This document shows positions 13,792 to 15,271 of a stretch of 15,271 nucleotides of DNA, piece after piece. The stretch's first letter is position 1; every line of letters starts with the position of its first letter. Position numbers and translations under genes: made by a program. This DNA comes from Ruminococcaceae bacterium UBA3751 (GTDB taxonomy: Bacteria; Bacillota; Clostridia; Oscillospirales; Acutalibacteraceae): NCBI GenBank assembly GCA_002371215.1, contig DFGL01000037.1, positions 1 through 15,271 on the forward strand, read 5' to 3'. The notes under the pieces are model-generated. The model ran no database searches. It was not told the origin of the DNA and worked only from the letters and a program-made list of their open reading frames with translations.

Positions 13792-15057
13792 ATGGATTTA
13801 CAGAAAATCATAGACAAAAAAGACTGGGCTGCTCAGTATACTATTGATGAGATAACCCATATAATCAAAACCTTTGAAAAAAGAGACCCCGGCTCAAAGG
13901 GCGAGCTTCAGGCAACGGAGTATATGGCAAAGGTTATGGAGGAGCAGTGCGGCTGCGACCCTGAACTCACTAAGATAGAGAGCTTTAAGGAAAACCCGGG
14001 CTCTTTCTTCGGCTGGATTTATTTTACAATCACCTTTGTATTAATCTCAATTGCGCTTTACTTTGTATTCCCGCTCGCTTCGGTAATACTTATTGCGCTC
14101 GGCCTTTTCATCGTTCTGATGGAATTCGGTATTTATAAAAAGTGCGTTGACTGGGCATTCCCTGAAAAAACAGGTCATAACGTAACCTGCGTTAAAAAGC
14201 CCAAGGGAGAGGTTAAAAGACGCCTTGTATTTAACGGACATACCGACGCGGCTTGGGAATGGCCCGTTAACTACCTTCTCGGCGGCGTAGGCTTTGAAAG
14301 CCACGCTATTATCTGTGCGGTAGGCGCTGTTTTCTATATCGTTGTTTCTATTCTTTATTTAAAGAATTTCGGTCTGCAGGGCTTTGCTCTTAATCCCGAG
14401 GTTACGCTTTCAACTGCTCCGTGGTTTGTTAAGGCAGCTTTCTGGGGACTTCTCTTTGTTCCGTTTGAAATCGGTCTTTACTTTATGTGGAATGAAAAGA
14501 GAATTGTTGACGGCGCAAACGATAACCTCACAGGCTGCTATATAGGTATAGCCGTTCTCAAGGCTCTTCAGGATGAAGGCATTGAGCTTGAAAACACCGA
14601 GCTTGCTGTTGTTAACTGCGGCTCTGAGGAAGCCGGTCTCCGCGGCTCAAAGGCTTGGAGCGAGGCGCATAAGGGCGAATGGCAGGACGTTCCCACGTTC
14701 TTCTTCTCGTACGATACAATTTATGACCCGAAGTATCTTATGGTAAACTATCGCGACCTCAACGGTACAGTTAAATCGGATAAGGACGTTTCCGATTTAT
14801 TCCTTGAGGCTGCAAAGGCTGTTGACGTACCTATTCTCAAGGGCTGGGTACCTCCGCTCGGCGGTGCTACGGATAACGCTGCGTTTAACCAGGCAGGCTT
14901 CCGTTCAACAGGTATTACAGGCCTTAACCATAAGCTTGAAAACTATTATCACACCCGCCGCGATACGTACGATAATATGAACCCCGAAGGTATTGCAAAC
15001 TGCTTTGCGGCAACCGTTAAAGCGCTTGAGATGTTTGATAACGGGGCTAAGCAGTAA
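13792..15057 (+). CDS. Membrane-embedded M28-family metallopeptidase
   Basis: This 421-aa zinc-peptidase-like protein belongs to the aminopeptidase Y/Q (M28) group. Metal and catalytic residues are visible: H150 and D152 in NGHTDAAW, D244 in GANDNLTG, E279/E280 in GSEEAGLRGS, D308 in SYDTIYD and H387 in YYHTRRD. Unlike typical soluble members it has hydrophobic stretches at about 75-93 and 95-115, and two more (172-190, 213-232) inserted between the first metal motif and GANDN. This suggests the active site sits next to the membrane. I choose the ATG at 13792 because AAAGGAG is 8 bases upstream; a GTG at 13783 lies within that site. Its stop overlaps the next start. The natural substrate is unknown. 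Confidence 0.85.
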   Translation: MDLQKIIDKKDWAAQYTIDEITHIIKTFEKRDPGSKGELQATEYMAKVMEEQCGCDPELTKIESFKENPGSFFGWIYFTITFVLISIALYFVFPLASVILIALGLFIVLMEFGIYKKCVDWAFPEKTGHNVTCVKKPKGEVKRRLVFNGHTDAAWEWPVNYLLGGVGFESHAIICAVGAVFYIVVSILYLKNFGLQGFALNPEVTLSTAPWFVKAAFWGLLFVPFEIGLYFMWNEKRIVDGANDNLTGCYIGIAVLKALQDEGIELENTELAVVNCGSEEAGLRGSKAWSEAHKGEWQDVPTFFFSYDTIYDPKYLMVNYRDLNGTVKSDKDVSDLFLEAAKAVDVPILKGWVPPLGGATDNAAFNQAGFRSTGITGLNHKLENYYHTRRDTYDNMNPEGIANCFAATVKALEMFDNGAKQ

Positions 15058-15233
15058 TGGATTTACCCAAAGACCCGTTTATGCTTTTCAGCGTAATCAA
15101 TATGAAGCTGCGTGACGGTTATTCAAGCCTTGATTCACTGTGCGAGGATATGGATTTAAACCGTTCCGAGCTTGAAGAAACGCTGAAAAACGCAGGCTTT
15201 GAATATAACGAAAGCCAAAATCAGTTCAAATAA
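15057..15233 (+). CDS. DUF4250 family small protein
   Basis: This 58-aa protein begins MDLPKDPFMLFSVINMKLRD and continues with a YSSLDSLCEDMDL segment, an acidic helix, and a GFEYNESQNQF ending. That matches the DUF4250 pattern (LPKDPxMLLSxINxKLRDxYxSLDxLCxDL...GYxYxxxxNQF) over the whole length. The middle looks like a small helix-turn-helix. Its ATG shares an A with the peptidase stop codon (TAATG), so translation is probably coupled. No strong ribosome site is visible. The function of the family is not known to me. Confidence 0.85.
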   Translation: MDLPKDPFMLFSVINMKLRDGYSSLDSLCEDMDLNRSELEETLKNAGFEYNESQNQFK

Positions 15234-15234
15234 A

Positions 15235-15271
15235 GAAAGCCTGAAGCATTAGGCGAGGTGCGGTAACGAAG
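15235..15271 (+). promoter_or_regulatory. Partial lysine-riboswitch-like leader (5' half), runs off the right edge
   Basis: After the DUF4250 stop, GCCT...AGGC forms a hairpin and is followed by GAGGTGCGGTAACGAAG up to the window end. This copy has AGGTGCG (15256-15262) exactly as at the start of B. subtilis-type lysine riboswitches. It matches the left-edge element at 19 of 21 core positions in inverted orientation. No promoter of its own is evident. The identity stays tentative because the 3' half is outside the window. Confidence 0.4.

Overview
The window looks like chromosomal DNA from a low-to-moderate GC Firmicute of class Clostridia, probably an uncultured gut member of the Oscillospiraceae/Ruminococcaceae type. 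This is inferred from strong AGGAGG-type ribosome binding sites, occasional TTG starts, hairpin-plus-U terminators, a clostridial-style cobalamin riboswitch, a YhaM-type nuclease and a DUF4250 gene. No plasmid, phage or transposase genes are visible.

Layout. 1-1250: an iron-containing alcohol dehydrogenase (minus strand) with the visible start of a riboswitch-like element beyond its stop. 1335-2530: a truncated DUF3990 remnant, then a PAP2-type membrane phosphatase and its terminator. 2597-4549: a cytosolic family 31 glycosidase of the YicI (alpha-xylosidase) type. 4587-5704: the first 23 codons of a lost DUF5131-type gene, then a prephenate dehydratase that carries a lipoprotein signal. 5755-8279: an AT-rich regulatory block (ECF-like sigma factor, single-pass anti-sigma-like protein, small secreted protein, LytTR response regulator). 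8280-8580: gene-free DNA with long inverted repeats and terminators. 8583-8659: tRNA-Pro(CGG). 8775-9236: a four-helix-bundle-like protein. 9267-11191: the prmA and yhaM pair, minus strand. 11312-13678: a large secreted protein preceded by a cobalamin riboswitch with a visible terminator/antiterminator switch. 13731-15233: a membrane M28-family peptidase overlapping a small DUF4250 gene. 15235-15271: a second copy of the riboswitch-like element seen at the left end, pointing the other way.

The most interesting system is the riboswitch-controlled secreted protein. It combines a DUF4430 (transcobalamin C-terminal-like) domain, a region resembling an alpha/alpha-barrel, and a very lysine-rich FN3-like tail. 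Intrinsic factor and transcobalamin are built from the same two kinds of domain in the opposite order, and the riboswitch independently links the gene to vitamin B12. I propose an exported B12-capturing protein; this is inference. Second is the lipoprotein prephenate dehydratase, a normally cytosolic phenylalanine-pathway enzyme that here appears to be exported. Third is the sigma/anti-sigma/secreted protein/LytTR block, which reads like an envelope-sensing or signalling cassette of unknown purpose.
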